Assembly (NCBI GenBank): GCA_902596585.1 | Contig: CACJUL010000010.1 | Coordinates: 1 to 40,584 of the forward strand | DNA: 40,584 nucleotides | Source of the DNA: an uncultured Prochlorococcus sp. | GTDB lineage: Bacteria > Cyanobacteriota > Cyanobacteriia > PCC-6307 > Cyanobiaceae | Direction: 5' to 3' | Part shown: positions 26,920 to 36,874 of the stretch, piece after piece | Numbering within the stretch: position 1 is the first letter of the stretch | Layout of the letters: each line of letters opens with the position of its first letter | The notes under the pieces: model-generated | Seen by the model: the letters and a program-made list of their open reading frames with translations, nothing else | Told to the model about the DNA's origin: nothing | Database searches by the model: none | Position numbers and translations under genes: made by a program

Positions 26920-28017
26920 ATGAGTAGTAGTTTTGGAAAAATTTTTCGTGTAAGTACTTTTGGAGAATCACATGGTGGTGGAGTAGGAGTTATCCTTGAT
27001 GGATGTCCCCCAAAGTTAAAAATAGATGAGGCGCTGATACAAAATGAATTAGATAGGCGTAGACCAGGACAAAGTATTATTACAACACCAAGAAATGAAG
27101 AAGATAAAATCGAAATATTAAGTGGCATAAAGGAAGGTTTAACACTTGGAACTCCAATAGCGATGTTGGTAAGAAACAAGGATCAAAGACCAGGAGATTA
27201 TAATAATCTGGAGCAAGTATTTAGACCTTCTCATGCAGATGGTACATATCATCTCAAATATGGAATTCAGGCAAGTTCTGGAGGTGGAAGAGCATCTGCC
27301 AGAGAAACAATTGGGAGAGTAGCCGCTGGTGCTGTAGCAAAACAATTATTAAAAAACTTCTGTAACACTGAAATACTATCTTGGGTAAAGCGTATTCATG
27401 ATATTGATTCTGATATTAATAAAGAGATGATTTCTATCAATAAAATAGATTCTAATATTGTTAGATGTCCTGATGAAAAGGTATCAGCGGAAATGATAGA
27501 GAGGATTAAGGAATTAAAGCGTCAAGGAGACTCCTGTGGCGGGGTTATTGAATGTCTTGTAAGAAATGTTCCGTCTGGCCTGGGGATGCCTGTTTTTGAT
27601 AAGTTAGAAGCTGATTTGGCAAAGGCTTTGATGTCTTTGCCTGCCACGAAGGGCTTTGAAATAGGTTCAGGTTTCTCTGGAACTTATTTAAAAGGAAGCG
27701 AACATAATGATGCCTTCATTAAGTCTGATGATATTAGTAAGTTAAGAACTACATCTAATAATTCAGGAGGAATACAGGGAGGAATAAGTAATGGCGAAAA
27801 TATTGAGATGAAGGTAGCTTTTAAACCTACAGCAACCATCGGAAAAGAACAGAAAACAGTGAATTCCAAAGGAAAAGAAGTATTGATGAAAGCAAAAGGA
27901 AGACATGATCCATGCGTTCTCCCGAGAGCAGTTCCTATGGTTGATGCTATGGTCGCTTTGGTACTTGCTGATCACTTACTTCTGAATCAAGCTCAATGTG
28001 GCTTAATGAACAATTAG
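26920..28017 (+). CDS. aroC: Chorismate synthase
   Basis: AroC makes chorismate from EPSP using reduced FMN, ending the shikimate pathway. The 365-residue protein has the three family signatures: [17 protein letters not shown] (about 15-31), the [27 protein letters not shown] segment (about 110-135, includes GGRSSARET-like core) and the C-terminal [17 protein letters not shown] (about 335-351). Downstream of psbA beyond the terminator, so transcribed separately. Its stop is 7 bp from the convergent eda-like gene. Confidence 0.98.
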   Translation: MSSSFGKIFRVSTFGESHGGGVGVILDGCPPKLKIDEALIQNELDRRRPGQSIITTPRNEEDKIEILSGIKEGLTLGTPIAMLVRNKDQRPGDYNNLEQVFRPSHADGTYHLKYGIQASSGGGRASARETIGRVAAGAVAKQLLKNFCNTEILSWVKRIHDIDSDINKEMISINKIDSNIVRCPDEKVSAEMIERIKELKRQGDSCGGVIECLVRNVPSGLGMPVFDKLEADLAKALMSLPATKGFEIGSGFSGTYLKGSEHNDAFIKSDDISKLRTTSNNSGGIQGGISNGENIEMKVAFKPTATIGKEQKTVNSKGKEVLMKAKGRHDPCVLPRAVPMVDAMVALVLADHLLLNQAQCGLMNN

Positions 28018-28024
28018 TAGTTTT

Positions 28025-28678
28025 CTAAAACAAATTATATTTATCTTTGATTTGATTATTTTTGAGCCATTCAATTATTTTGGGATCAAATTTTTTATTA
28101 ATGATAGCTTTATCTCCAATCACTATTGCTTTATATCCTAAAGATTTATAAGTTTTTATATCATTGATTGATAGGCCTCCAGCAGCAATAAATTCAATAT
28201 TTTTAAAGTTGAGAATATCAATAGAAATATCTTTACTTTTTATTGGATAAATTTTGATAATGTTGCAATTTAAATTTATCGCTTCCTCAAGATCTTTTAA
28301 ATTTCTAATTCCGGGAATTAATAAATAATTTTTTGACCTCGAATAAATGAAAAGATCTTTATCCCAAAATTTCATCATAGAAAAATTTAATCCAATTTTT
28401 AATGAGTCTTCTATTGATTGCTTATTAACTATGGAGGCAGAGCCTAAATTGATTTTTGGGTATTTTAGTTTGATTTCCGATACAAAATCTAACCAATTAA
28501 TGTTTTTAGACCAACTTATTTCAATATTCTTTAATCCCGAATTTATTAAAGTTTCTAATTCATCAAAAAATGAATTCCTTATAGAGGTATTTGAGTAAAT
28601 ATTATCTTCAGGTTTTATAAGTAAAAAAAAAGACACTTCTTTGAGCAATTCCAAAAAAGAATCTTTTTTATTATTCAT
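28025..28678 (-). CDS. eda: KDPG/KHG aldolase-like protein, divergent active site
   Basis: Class I aldolase fold of the Eda family, which splits 2-keto-3-deoxy-6-phosphogluconate in the Entner-Doudoroff pathway. The 217-residue barrel keeps the catalytic Glu (Glu53 in NIEIS), GSASIVN, the IPGI loop (121-124), the Schiff-base Lys142 in KIYPI (family KFFPA) and the phosphate loop AAGGLS (165-170). The Arg that normally follows the Glu by four residues (LEVTLR in E. coli) is Ser57. True KDPG activity is therefore uncertain. Confidence 0.7.
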   Translation of the reverse strand: MNNKKDSFLELLKEVSFFLLIKPEDNIYSNTSIRNSFFDELETLINSGLKNIEISWSKNINWLDFVSEIKLKYPKINLGSASIVNKQSIEDSLKIGLNFSMMKFWDKDLFIYSRSKNYLLIPGIRNLKDLEEAINLNCNIIKIYPIKSKDISIDILNFKNIEFIAAGGLSINDIKTYKSLGYKAIVIGDKAIINKKFDPKIIEWLKNNQIKDKYNLF

Positions 28679-28693
28679 TTACAATTTTTAGAC

Positions 28694-30547
28694 TTAAATA
28701 TAGTTTGCGATTTTTACTTCTGAGCGGTTAAGCAAATCTTGAATGTCTTCAGTATCTATAGTTTCTCTTTCAATAAGCATTTGAGCCATTTCGTCGAGGA
28801 CAGTTCTATTATCTGATAAAACTTTTGTAGCTCTTTTATAGGCTACATCAACAAGCTCTGAAACCTCAACATCTATAGTTGCAGCAGTATCTTCAGAGAA
28901 GTCTCTTGTCGAGCTCATATCTCTTCCAAGAAACATTCCACCTTGAGATTGACCTAAAGCGACTGGACCTATTTTGTCACTCATGCCGAATTTAGTGATC
29001 ATTTGTCTTGCAACATTCGCAACTTGCTGTAAATCATTTGACGCTCCAGTTGTAACCTCTTCTTCTCCATATACTATTTCTTCAGCAACTCTTCCACCTA
29101 GAGCTACAGCCATCTGATTTTGAAGATAGGAACGAGAGTAAAGACCTGATTCCATTCTTTCTTCACTTGGAGTAAAGAAGGTTAGACCTCCAGCTTGACC
29201 TCTAGGAATTATTGAAACTTTTGCTACGGGATCATAATCTGGCATTAATGCACCTACGAGTGCATGACCAGCCTCGTGATAAGCAACTAATTCTTTTTTC
29301 TTATCACTGATCACTCTATCTTTCTTTTCTGGACCAGCCATAACTCTTTCAATAGCATCACTTACTTCATCATTGCTGACTTTATCAAGATCTTTTCTAG
29401 CAGCTAGTATTGCTGCTTCATTTAATAGGTTAGCTAAATCAGCACCAGTAAATCCTGGTGTTCTTCTTGCAACTTTATCTAAATCAACATCTTTTGAAAG
29501 AGTTTTATCTTTTGCATGAACATTTAATATCTGTAATCTTCCAGCGTAATCTGGTCTATCCACGGTTACTTGTCTATCGAATCTTCCTGGACGCATTAAA
29601 GCTGAGTCTAAAACATCAGGTCTGTTAGTAGCTGCTACTATTATTATCCCTGAATTTCCTTCGAAACCGTCCATTTCGGTTAGAAGTTGGTTTAGTGTTT
29701 GTTCTCTTTCATCATTTCCTCCTCCCATACCAGCACCTCTTTGTCTACCAACAGCATCAATTTCGTCAATAAATACAATACACGGAGCATTCTTTTTAGC
29801 TTGTTCAAAAAGATCTCTTACTCTGCTAGCGCCAACTCCTACAAACATTTCTACAAATTCTGAGCCCGAAATTGAGAAAAAGGGAACACCTGCTTCTCCA
29901 GCTACTGCTTTAGCTAACAATGTTTTTCCAGTACCAGGAGGTCCAACTAGTAGGACCCCTTTTGGGATTTTTGCTCCGACTGCAGTAAATCTATCTGGGC
30001 TCTTAAGAAAATCTACAACCTCAGTAAGTTCTAATTTTGCACCCTCAACACCAGCAACATCTGAAAAGGTTACTTGTGTAGATGGTTCCATTTGGAGTCT
30101 GGCTTTGCTCTTACCAAAACTCATGGCAGGGTTGCCACCACCAGCACTACCACTTTGGGATCTTCTGAAAAGAAAAAATAATCCACCAATTAATAGTACG
30201 GGGAAAATTAAGCTACTTAGAGCCTGTTGCCAAGGATTAGCTAATTTAGTGGGAGTTACTGCTATGTCTACATTATTTTCAGTGAGAATTTTTAATAAAT
30301 CTTTGTCTGGGGCTAAATTGACCTCGGATCTGCTTCCATCATTTTCTACAACTTGTGCAGTGGCATTGTCTGGAGATATTAGTACTCTGCTGATTTCTTT
30401 ATCTTGAACAGCCTCTATAAAATCACTATATCTTAAAATTTTTGTGGCATTTTCAGTACTAGGTTTATCAAATACAGAAGTACCTATGAAAATTACAGTA
30501 ATAATAGCTAGAACATAAAGTCCTACGTTTCTCCAACGTTTGTTCAC
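28694..30547 (-). CDS. ftsH: FtsH membrane AAA+ zinc metalloprotease
   Basis: FtsH hexamers degrade membrane proteins; in cyanobacteria particular FtsH forms turn over photodamaged D1. The 617-residue protein has two transmembrane helices (about 7-24 and 111-127) around an exported domain, Walker A GPPGTGKT (202-209), Walker B IVFIDEID (about 257-264), the second region of homology from about 305, and HEAGH zinc site (424-428) in the protease domain. Lies 146 bp after nothing shared: upstream neighbour ATP sulfurylase ends at 30594, so the gap is 46 bp and cotranscription is possible. Paralogue number not assigned. Confidence 0.97.
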   Translation of the reverse strand: MNKRWRNVGLYVLAIITVIFIGTSVFDKPSTENATKILRYSDFIEAVQDKEISRVLISPDNATAQVVENDGSRSEVNLAPDKDLLKILTENNVDIAVTPTKLANPWQQALSSLIFPVLLIGGLFFLFRRSQSGSAGGGNPAMSFGKSKARLQMEPSTQVTFSDVAGVEGAKLELTEVVDFLKSPDRFTAVGAKIPKGVLLVGPPGTGKTLLAKAVAGEAGVPFFSISGSEFVEMFVGVGASRVRDLFEQAKKNAPCIVFIDEIDAVGRQRGAGMGGGNDEREQTLNQLLTEMDGFEGNSGIIIVAATNRPDVLDSALMRPGRFDRQVTVDRPDYAGRLQILNVHAKDKTLSKDVDLDKVARRTPGFTGADLANLLNEAAILAARKDLDKVSNDEVSDAIERVMAGPEKKDRVISDKKKELVAYHEAGHALVGALMPDYDPVAKVSIIPRGQAGGLTFFTPSEERMESGLYSRSYLQNQMAVALGGRVAEEIVYGEEEVTTGASNDLQQVANVARQMITKFGMSDKIGPVALGQSQGGMFLGRDMSSTRDFSEDTAATIDVEVSELVDVAYKRATKVLSDNRTVLDEMAQMLIERETIDTEDIQDLLNRSEVKIANYI

Positions 30548-30593
30548 GATAATAAATCTTTAATAAATCTATAATACTAATAATAAAACATTA

Positions 30594-31769
30594 TTAAGAG
30601 CGTCTTAGAACATCTACTACACTTTTGAAAGCAAACCATTCTGGAATTGGTTCGCCATTCCTCAATTTCTTTCTAAATTCAGTACCACTAAGTTTCATAA
30701 TCTCATAATTAAATTCTTTAGCTTCTTCAGCTGTAATATATCCTTTTTCCTTTGTATAGACTAAATTTTTTGAAGGGACAGTCTGCATCATTAATTCGTC
30801 TGCGCATTTTTTTGCAAAATTCTGGGCATCATATGGGCCATAAAAATCTTCACCAGTTGATGATGACTTACAACCAGCCATATCTCTACCGATAATAAAA
30901 TGGGTGCAGCCATAATTTCTCCTGATTATCATATGTTGAAGAGCCTCTCTTGGTCCTGCCATATGCATTGAATAAGGTAAAAAAGCCCACTTTATTCTTT
31001 CATCTGATATTTCTTCTTCTAATTCTTTATACGTCAAATATCTAACTTTCCCAGGAATATCATCTTGTTGCGTTGGCCCACAAGTTGGATGTACTAAAAC
31101 AACTGAATTAGGAGAAACATTATCTGAGAGTAAGGCATTAGTAAATAATTCATAATGTGCTCTATGAATTGGATTTCTGCATTGAAATGCAACTACATCA
31201 TAATTTGATGGCAGCGTGGCCCTTACATCTGCAGGGGTTTTGCAGGGAAACTCTCTAATTGGCAATTCGAAACCATAAACTCTACCTCCTATGTAAAACC
31301 TTCCCCTCTCATTAAAAATCATCTTAACAGCAGGATGATCTAAAGAATTAGTGCCATAACAAAGTTCAGCTTCTAAAGATTTATCAGGTTCCCATGTAGA
31401 ACTTACTTCTAAAACTGCTATTTTTTGCTTTTTGTAGGTAAGTAAGATTGTTTCACCAGCTTTTACTTTTTCATTATTTGAATCAAATACAATCGGCAAA
31501 CCAAAAAGCAGACCGCTCGTATCTCTATAATTTTTTATAACCGATTTGTAGTTATTTTCATCCATAAAACCTTCCAAGGGAGAAAAGGCACCAACCATCA
31601 AAAGTTCTACATCACATGCATTTCTCTCGCTACATTCAAATTCATAAGTAGCTTTAGATATAAGATCATTTTTAAGTTTATTATCTTTGATAATTAAATT
31701 TTTTAGTTCTCCTCCATAAGGCGGTATTAGTCCATTAGGGTCTGTTTTTGCTTTTTGTTGTAATTCCAT
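30594..31769 (-). CDS. sat: ATP sulfurylase (sulfate adenylyltransferase)
   Basis: Sat makes APS from sulfate and ATP, the entry to assimilatory sulfate reduction. The 391-residue protein is the single-domain cyanobacterial/fungal type without an APS kinase domain. It has the PUA-like N-terminal domain (about 1-170), the QCRNPIHRAH nucleotide-site motif (196-205), LVHPTCGPTQQDDIPG, and the second conserved motif IIGRDMAGCKSSS. The Met in GRDMAG replaces the His common in other bacteria, a form I recall as usual in cyanobacteria. Downstream of the psbO terminator. Confidence 0.95.
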   Translation of the reverse strand: MELQQKAKTDPNGLIPPYGGELKNLIIKDNKLKNDLISKATYEFECSERNACDVELLMVGAFSPLEGFMDENNYKSVIKNYRDTSGLLFGLPIVFDSNNEKVKAGETILLTYKKQKIAVLEVSSTWEPDKSLEAELCYGTNSLDHPAVKMIFNERGRFYIGGRVYGFELPIREFPCKTPADVRATLPSNYDVVAFQCRNPIHRAHYELFTNALLSDNVSPNSVVLVHPTCGPTQQDDIPGKVRYLTYKELEEEISDERIKWAFLPYSMHMAGPREALQHMIIRRNYGCTHFIIGRDMAGCKSSSTGEDFYGPYDAQNFAKKCADELMMQTVPSKNLVYTKEKGYITAEEAKEFNYEIMKLSGTEFRKKLRNGEPIPEWFAFKSVVDVLRRS

Positions 31770-31796
31770 GTTTTGATTTGATAAAGAAAAATTTTG

Positions 31797-31825
31797 AAAA
31801 AAAAAGAGGGGTTTAACCCCCTTTT
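31797..31825 (-). terminator. psbO intrinsic terminator
   Basis: On the minus strand AAAAGGGGGTTAAACCCCT forms a GGGGT/ACCCC stem followed by at least eight Ts. It lies 17 bp after the psbO stop and before sat, so it should end the psbO message. Confidence 0.85.
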
Positions 31826-31841
31826 ATTTCTTAATTAGGAT

Positions 31842-32636
31842 TTATGCCTTTCTTCCGTAAAGCTCTCCGATTATTTTCACATCAAGTGGATCTTTTGATC
31901 CCATGTCTGTATCTGAAGGTTGGATAGCTTCAAAAGTACCAGCAAATTCGTCTGTGTCAGAATCTACATTATTTATTGAAAGAGTAATAACTCCAGTACC
32001 ATTGACATCAACTTTAATATTTTCTTTAGCAAGTTCTTCATCATCTCCTCCTAAAGCAACTAAACCTTGAGCATATTCAACACCAGTATTTTTAGCTCTT
32101 GCTTTAGGATCTAGAAAATCACCAGTTCTGTAGTTAGGTGTAAATGTTGAACCACTAACCTCAATACCTGGCTCAATAGATGAGGGTAAGTCAGCTGTAA
32201 GATCTTTTGCTGAGAATGCAAATGGCACCTCTAATCCACCAGGAGTTAATACAGTTATAAGTTGAAAATCAATACCACCTTTTTCTTTGAAGGTTCCTGA
32301 GTCTATGTCTCCATAAACTTCTGTCACTGTGGTGTTATTTCTAGGGCTAATAATTTTTGTAGAAACAAATTCTGAAGCTTTTCTTTTCGTCCCCGGAACT
32401 TTTACATAAACTTCTGTTGGATGCATACAAATTCCTTTAAGGCTATCTCCATTTCCTAGGGATATTGATCCGACAAGAGATGAGTCTAATGAAGGGCAAT
32501 CATTAGCTTTACCTGTGTTAACAACATCTGTAAATTGTGCATTTCCTCTTTCAGAAAAAGCAAATGTTTTAACAGGCACGAAAGCAAAAGTTATACAAAT
32601 TGAAATAACAAAAGCTAAAAAAGAACGAATTCTCAT
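31842..32636 (-). CDS. psbO: PsbO, oxygen-evolving complex extrinsic protein
   Basis: PsbO sits on the lumenal side of photosystem II and stabilises the manganese cluster. I start at the ATG at 32636 (264 residues), giving MRIRSFLAFVISICITFAF, a normal signal peptide with a positive n-region and hydrophobic core; an in-frame ATG at 32681 would add 15 polar residues before it. The mature protein has a conserved Cys pair (NDCPSLDSS and GICMHPTEVYVK) able to form the known disulfide, then the beta-barrel with GGIDFQLITVLTPGG and a C-terminal VKIIGELYGRKA. Transcribed alone, with its own leader and terminator. Confidence 0.96.
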   Translation of the reverse strand: MRIRSFLAFVISICITFAFVPVKTFAFSERGNAQFTDVVNTGKANDCPSLDSSLVGSISLGNGDSLKGICMHPTEVYVKVPGTKRKASEFVSTKIISPRNNTTVTEVYGDIDSGTFKEKGGIDFQLITVLTPGGLEVPFAFSAKDLTADLPSSIEPGIEVSGSTFTPNYRTGDFLDPKARAKNTGVEYAQGLVALGGDDEELAKENIKVDVNGTGVITLSINNVDSDTDEFAGTFEAIQPSDTDMGSKDPLDVKIIGELYGRKA

Positions 32637-32721
32637 AATTAAAGTTGCAGTAAAGTTCTGTGACGATTGATTAAAGGTCATCTAAATAGTCAGTACGGAT
32701 ATTACAAGGGAAAGGACCATA

Positions 32722-32739
32722 AAAGGTAGGACCTTTATA
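32722..32739 (-). promoter_or_regulatory. psbO promoter region, -10 with overlapping hairpin repeat
   Basis: TATAAA on the minus strand (32734-32739) lies about 100 bp before the psbO ATG. It overlaps an inverted repeat AAAGGT-CCT-ACCTTT (32722-32736, minus strand). No clear -35. The leader from about 32727 would be some 90 nt. Support is position and the -10 match only. Confidence 0.35.
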
Positions 32740-32851
32740 TCCTCGAAACAACCCGTAGCTTTTTAGATTTTAAAAAACTGGAATTATTTTAAGCTATCAC
32801 ATTATTTTTAATGATTAAGATTACAAAAAAATACAAATTAAAAATTTTTTT

Positions 32852-34108
32852 TTATTTTTTTAATGAAATAATTTCAGTTATTAATTTATTTGCTAAATCA
32901 ATTTTTGATGTTTTATTAATATAGTGTTCCACATTATTTGTATCGAAAAGCCAACCTTCATTTTGTGCCAAAAAGCCGAATCCTTGGCCTTCAAGATCAA
33001 TTGGATTTGCGAATAGATAATCACAACCCTTTTGGAGAATCTTTTTTTTAATTGTTATTCGTGCTTCTTCGATTGATCCTGTAAAAGCGCAAAAGCCCAC
33101 AAAAACTTGGTTATCTTTTTTGGATTCACTAATTGTTTTTAAAATATCTGGAACTAGCTCAAAGTTTTTATTCAAATGATCATTTATTTTATCTTTTGGA
33201 ATTTTGGCTGAAGTATCGGAATTAATCTTGAAATCAGATACTGCTGCATTCATAAAAAAATAATCACAATTTGATATCTCATTATTAAGTGCCCTAATTA
33301 AATCAACACTAGTCTCGATCTCATATCTTTTTATTCCATCAGTCAGATTCTTCTCGATTTTCAGAGGCCCATGAACATATTTTACTTTTGCCCCTCTGAA
33401 CCTTGCTACTTGAGAAAGAAGTAGACCCATAGCTCCAGAACTTTTGTTAGTAATGTGTCTTGCCGCGTCAATTTTCTCTGAGGTGCACCCTCCAGTTATT
33501 AAAATTTCTTTATTTAGTAAATCTTTGCGATAAGCATTTTGTTTGTGTGAAGCTATAAATTCAAGAGCTAATTGAATTAGATCATTTGGAGGTATTTTAC
33601 CTATGCCAGTAGCATCACAAGCTAACAAGCCTTCAGATGGTTGCAAAGACAAAACATTTTCATAATTTTGTAAATTCTCATAATTTTTTTGGACAGCCTT
33701 ATTAAGCCACATTTGTGTATTCATTGCTGGTGCAACAATAATTGGCTTTATATTTGCTATCAAAATGCTTGGAATTAATCCCTCTGCATTTCCAGTTACC
33801 CATTTTGCTAATGTGGTCGCTGTTAAAGGGGCAATGATTAAAATATCAGCCCAATTGCTTAGTTCTATATGAAGAGGTGATGATTGATTACTTGACCATT
33901 GGTCATTTTCTAAAATGCAAGGGTTTCTGCTTAAGATAGAAAGAGAAAGTGGTTTTATTAATTTTTCCGCATTTTGAGATAAAACGCATCTTATTTCATA
34001 ATTTTCTTTTGCTAATTGACTTACTAATAATGGGATTCTTACAGCCGCAATACTGCCTGTAATTAACAAAAGAACCTTTATTTTGGAGTCTTTATTTTTA
34101 GTTTTCAT
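32852..34108 (-). CDS. coaBC: CoaBC (Dfp): phosphopantothenoylcysteine decarboxylase/synthetase
   Basis: The bifunctional CoaBC joins cysteine to phosphopantothenate and decarboxylates it, in CoA synthesis. The 418-residue protein has the CoaC flavodoxin-like domain (about 1-190: LLITGSIAAVRIPLL, IAPLTATTLAKWVTG, APAMNTQMW and LACDATGIGKIP) and the CoaB domain (about 200-418: ITGGCTSEKIDAARHITNKSSGAMG, FMNAAVSDF and VGFCAF). Full length. Overlaps the upstream DUF2555 gene by 11 bp, so both are probably one unit. Confidence 0.95.
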   Translation of the reverse strand: MKTKNKDSKIKVLLLITGSIAAVRIPLLVSQLAKENYEIRCVLSQNAEKLIKPLSLSILSRNPCILENDQWSSNQSSPLHIELSNWADILIIAPLTATTLAKWVTGNAEGLIPSILIANIKPIIVAPAMNTQMWLNKAVQKNYENLQNYENVLSLQPSEGLLACDATGIGKIPPNDLIQLALEFIASHKQNAYRKDLLNKEILITGGCTSEKIDAARHITNKSSGAMGLLLSQVARFRGAKVKYVHGPLKIEKNLTDGIKRYEIETSVDLIRALNNEISNCDYFFMNAAVSDFKINSDTSAKIPKDKINDHLNKNFELVPDILKTISESKKDNQVFVGFCAFTGSIEEARITIKKKILQKGCDYLFANPIDLEGQGFGFLAQNEGWLFDTNNVEHYINKTSKIDLANKLITEIISLKK

Positions 34109-34319
34109 CGAAAGGTTCCTGATCGAGTAGGTGGATGTAATTAGACGTTAATTCAGGTCTATTAATTGCAAGAGCTCTTAATAAGTGCCAGTCTTTTAAA
34201 CCATCAAATGGTGTCTTATAGTTATCATCCTCTAGCCTAGTTGCGAGTTCAAGGGTCATTTTTTCATCAAAAGAATTTACTAGTTCCTCACTTATTTTAT
34301 TTTCAGAAATAAACTCCAT
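34098..34319 (-). CDS. DUF2555-family small cyanobacterial protein
   Basis: A 73-residue acidic soluble protein. ELATRLEDDNYKTPFDGL and DWHLLRALAINRPELTSNYIHLLDQEPFDE match what I remember of the cyanobacteria-specific DUF2555. No function known. Overlaps coaBC by 11 bp. Confidence 0.75.
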   Translation of the reverse strand: MEFISENKISEELVNSFDEKMTLELATRLEDDNYKTPFDGLKDWHLLRALAINRPELTSNYIHLLDQEPFDEN

Positions 34320-34519
34320 ATTGAATTAAGTCTTTATAACTTAATAATAAAGCCTTGTGTATTTATTTAATGTTAAAGGAAGTACTAAGTAAATATTTTC
34401 CAGAGAATGAAATTTTTAAAATTTAATTTAGATATATATCTTCATTCTCAATCATAAATATGCGAACACTCCTTAACGAAAATATATTTTCTTAATATGA
34501 AGTTGTTCTCGATAAAATC

Positions 34520-34720
34520 ATGTCACAGACCAAGAGAGATCAAGTTATTTGTCACCTACGTTTTTTAAGAAAAGAACTAAGAGAAATGCATATGGGAATA
34601 AAAGATGATGGTCTTTTCCCTGAACCAGGTGAATTAAGAGGAATAATAGCTCAATTGGAGGCTTTACTTGAATTAGTTGAGGGGAACACTAGAATTCAAT
34701 CAAATTCTGAAGCGGCTTAG
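34520..34720 (+). CDS. Small conserved-type cyanobacterial protein, unknown function
   Basis: A 66-residue charged helical protein. It begins SQTKRDQVICHLRFLRKELREMHMG and has a second helix GELRGIIAQLEALLELVEG, giving a likely helical hairpin. No family recognised. It is 11 bp from the next gene in the same direction, suggesting an operon with the Ycf20-like gene. A 200-bp AT-rich gap upstream of it holds the likely promoter; no clear box was picked. Confidence 0.7.
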   Translation: MSQTKRDQVICHLRFLRKELREMHMGIKDDGLFPEPGELRGIIAQLEALLELVEGNTRIQSNSEAA

Positions 34721-34731
34721 TTGAAAGCAAA

Positions 34732-35073
34732 ATGGTTCTTAAACCTCAAAAAACAAATTTTCAACTGAAGATTATAGAAAATATTCAAACACTAAGTATT
34801 TGGGCTAATAATCCATGGCGAAGGTATTCAATATGTTTAATTATCCTTTTGATTGGTTACTTTTTAGGAAGTTCTCTAGGAATGGTAAGTGCAGTTGTGG
34901 AACTAATGGATCCTGTAGCTGCTTTTTTATCGGTTATTTTTATTGAAATTTTAATATTTATTAGAAGAAAGTTTCGATTTCAAAGGAATAAGAAATTTTT
35001 ATTACTTTTATTGGATTCTTTAAGATTAGGTTTGTTTTATGGCTTTTTTACTGAAAGTCTTAAGTTACTCTAA
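34732..35073 (+). CDS. Ycf20/DUF565-like membrane protein
   Basis: A 113-residue protein with two or three hydrophobic helices (about 32-50, 58-80, and a C-terminal segment). NNPWRRYSICLIILLIGYFL, DPVAAFLSVIFIEI and LLDSLRLGLFYGFFTESLKLL match the Ycf20 pattern (NPWRR start, AELDPVAA core, KIGLxYGLFxEAFKLG end). Ycf20 proteins are plastid and cyanobacterial, linked to non-photochemical quenching in algae; role here inferred. Converges on pyrB with a 2-bp gap. Confidence 0.7.
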   Translation: MVLKPQKTNFQLKIIENIQTLSIWANNPWRRYSICLIILLIGYFLGSSLGMVSAVVELMDPVAAFLSVIFIEILIFIRRKFRFQRNKKFLLLLLDSLRLGLFYGFFTESLKLL

Positions 35074-35075
35074 AT

Positions 35076-36092
35076 TTACTTCTTGTATTTACTTAAGAGA
35101 TAAAGTAACGCCATTCTTATAGGTATACCATTTGCAACTTGATTATTAATTAAGCAATTAGGATATTCATCTACTATCTTACTGCTTATTTCAATACCTC
35201 TATTTATAGGTCCAGGATGGAGGACAGGAATTTTTTTACTATTCAAAGATAACTTCTCTGGAGTTAAGCCATAATCCAAACTATAGGAATCAATGCTGCT
35301 TAGTAAGTTTTCCATCATTCTTTCTTTTTGAAGTCTTAAAACAATAATTGCATCTGCAATCTTTATAGACTCTTCCAATGATCTAGAAATTGTTATGGAG
35401 CCTCTTGATTTGACAGGATCTTCTATTTGATTTGGAGAAGGAGTTTTTAAGAAATTGTCAAATTCATCAGGTACTAATGTTTTAGGCCCACATAATATTA
35501 TCTCTGCGCCAAATGCACTTAAGGCCCAAAGATTTGATCTTGCAACCCTAGAGTGATTTACGTCCCCAATTATTAAAATTTTTTTGGAATTTAGAACCTC
35601 TGGCCTTAATGATCTTTTGGAGAAGAATTTTATTAATGTATAAATATCGAGCAATCCTTGACTTGGGTGGCTATGTAATCCATCTCCTGCGTTAAGAACA
35701 GAAGTCTTTGAATTTATTGCATCAAGTTTTTTTGCGATTTCAAAGGTTATATAACTTGATGAATGTCTAATAACTAATGTATCTGCACCCATTGCAGAAT
35801 AGGTTATCGCTGTATCAATAATTGTCTCGCCTTTGGTTAAAGAACTAGAGGATGGAGCAAAGGTTTGAACATCAGCAGAAAGTCTTTTTGCTGCAAGTTC
35901 AAAACTATTTTTTGTTCTCGTACTAGCCTCAAAAAACAAAGATGTTACCAAATTCCCCTGCAAGGCCGGTATCTTTTTTGTTCCTGCATTCTTTAGAGCA
36001 TCAAATCGATTAGCTAATTCGAATACTGTTTTATAATCTTCAATTGAAAAGCTAGCTAATGTATGAATATGTTTATGAGGCCAAATTTGCAT
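35076..36092 (-). CDS. pyrB: Aspartate carbamoyltransferase catalytic chain
   Basis: PyrB joins carbamoyl phosphate and aspartate in pyrimidine synthesis. The 338-residue protein carries [18 protein letters not shown] (phosphate loop STRT), [29 protein letters not shown] and [11 protein letters not shown]. All active-site motifs are intact. No PyrI is next to it. It is 5 bp after the methylpurine-DNA glycosylase, in the same direction. Confidence 0.97.
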   Translation of the reverse strand: MQIWPHKHIHTLASFSIEDYKTVFELANRFDALKNAGTKKIPALQGNLVTSLFFEASTRTKNSFELAAKRLSADVQTFAPSSSSLTKGETIIDTAITYSAMGADTLVIRHSSSYITFEIAKKLDAINSKTSVLNAGDGLHSHPSQGLLDIYTLIKFFSKRSLRPEVLNSKKILIIGDVNHSRVARSNLWALSAFGAEIILCGPKTLVPDEFDNFLKTPSPNQIEDPVKSRGSITISRSLEESIKIADAIIVLRLQKERMMENLLSSIDSYSLDYGLTPEKLSLNSKKIPVLHPGPINRGIEISSKIVDEYPNCLINNQVANGIPIRMALLYLLSKYKK

Positions 36093-36097
36093 TACAC

Positions 36098-36697
36098 TTA
36101 CAAAGATAAATGATTATTTGATTTAGGTGTTCTGTCACCTTTTACCCTTTTACTTACACTTCTACTATTTTTAAGATACCATCGCCATTTTATATTTTTT
36201 GCCTTGGATATGCCAATTCTTGTAGTTTGAATTAGATCTTTTTGTTTTATCATAAATTTTCTTTGGGAAATCCATAAAGAATTATTATTAAGAACTTCAA
36301 GTGAGTTAAATGACATATCTATACCGAATGTCTTAGTAACTAGACCCGGTCCAGAAGCTAATCTTTCATTCTTGTTATCCATACAAACTGCTCTTATTAA
36401 TACCCCACTAGCGAAATTTTTTTTATCAGTAACTATATTTAAACAATGATGAATTCCATAAGATTTGTAAATATAAAATCTACCTGGTTCGCCAAATAAT
36501 GGTTTGTTTGATTCTGTAATTTTGCGATAGCCATGACATGCCTCTTCTTCCTGGGAATAAGCTTCAGTTTCAACAATGATACCCTTAATTTCATCTTGAA
36601 TATTTTTTTTCTTTATGAGGTAGCAGCCTATTAAATCTGGTGCAACAAGTTTAGAGTGCCGATAAAAAAAATTTTTTGGAAATAAGTTTTTTTCTAT
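36098..36697 (-). CDS. mpg: Methylpurine-DNA glycosylase (3-methyladenine glycosylase, AAG type), no canonical start codon
   Basis: MPG removes alkylated purines from DNA. Conventional starts give only a 94-residue 3' part from ATG 36382. The same frame is open with family sequence to a stop at 36701-36703: [39 protein letters not shown] with the catalytic Glu, [16 protein letters not shown] and [14 protein letters not shown]. No ATG, GTG or TTG is present in frame upstream of 36382. I start at ATA (36695-36697), which gives [11 protein letters not shown] with plausible family length (199 residues). A start-codon loss, an AUA start, or an indel in the A/T runs at 36661-36676 are alternatives. 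No Shine-Dalgarno. Confidence 0.75.
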   Translation of the reverse strand: MEKNLFPKNFFYRHSKLVAPDLIGCYLIKKKNIQDEIKGIIVETEAYSQEEEACHGYRKITESNKPLFGEPGRFYIYKSYGIHHCLNIVTDKKNFASGVLIRAVCMDNKNERLASGPGLVTKTFGIDMSFNSLEVLNNNSLWISQRKFMIKQKDLIQTTRIGISKAKNIKWRWYLKNSRSVSKRVKGDRTPKSNNHLSL

Positions 36698-36874
36698 TTT
36701 TCAATATTTATCTTATATCATTTTTAACTTATAAAAATAATTAAGGCTATCAATTGAAATTTAGTTCATAAACGATCTGAATATGAGGTTTTGATATTAT
36801 TCGGAATTTAAGGGATTTATGAATAAATATTCTAAATAAACTATTATTTAATTAATTAATTAAATATTTAAACT

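Noticed and set aside
36098-36382. A standalone 94-residue protein from ATG 36382
   Set aside because: It is only the 3' half of a methylpurine-DNA glycosylase; the missing 5' half is in the same frame upstream without a canonical start.
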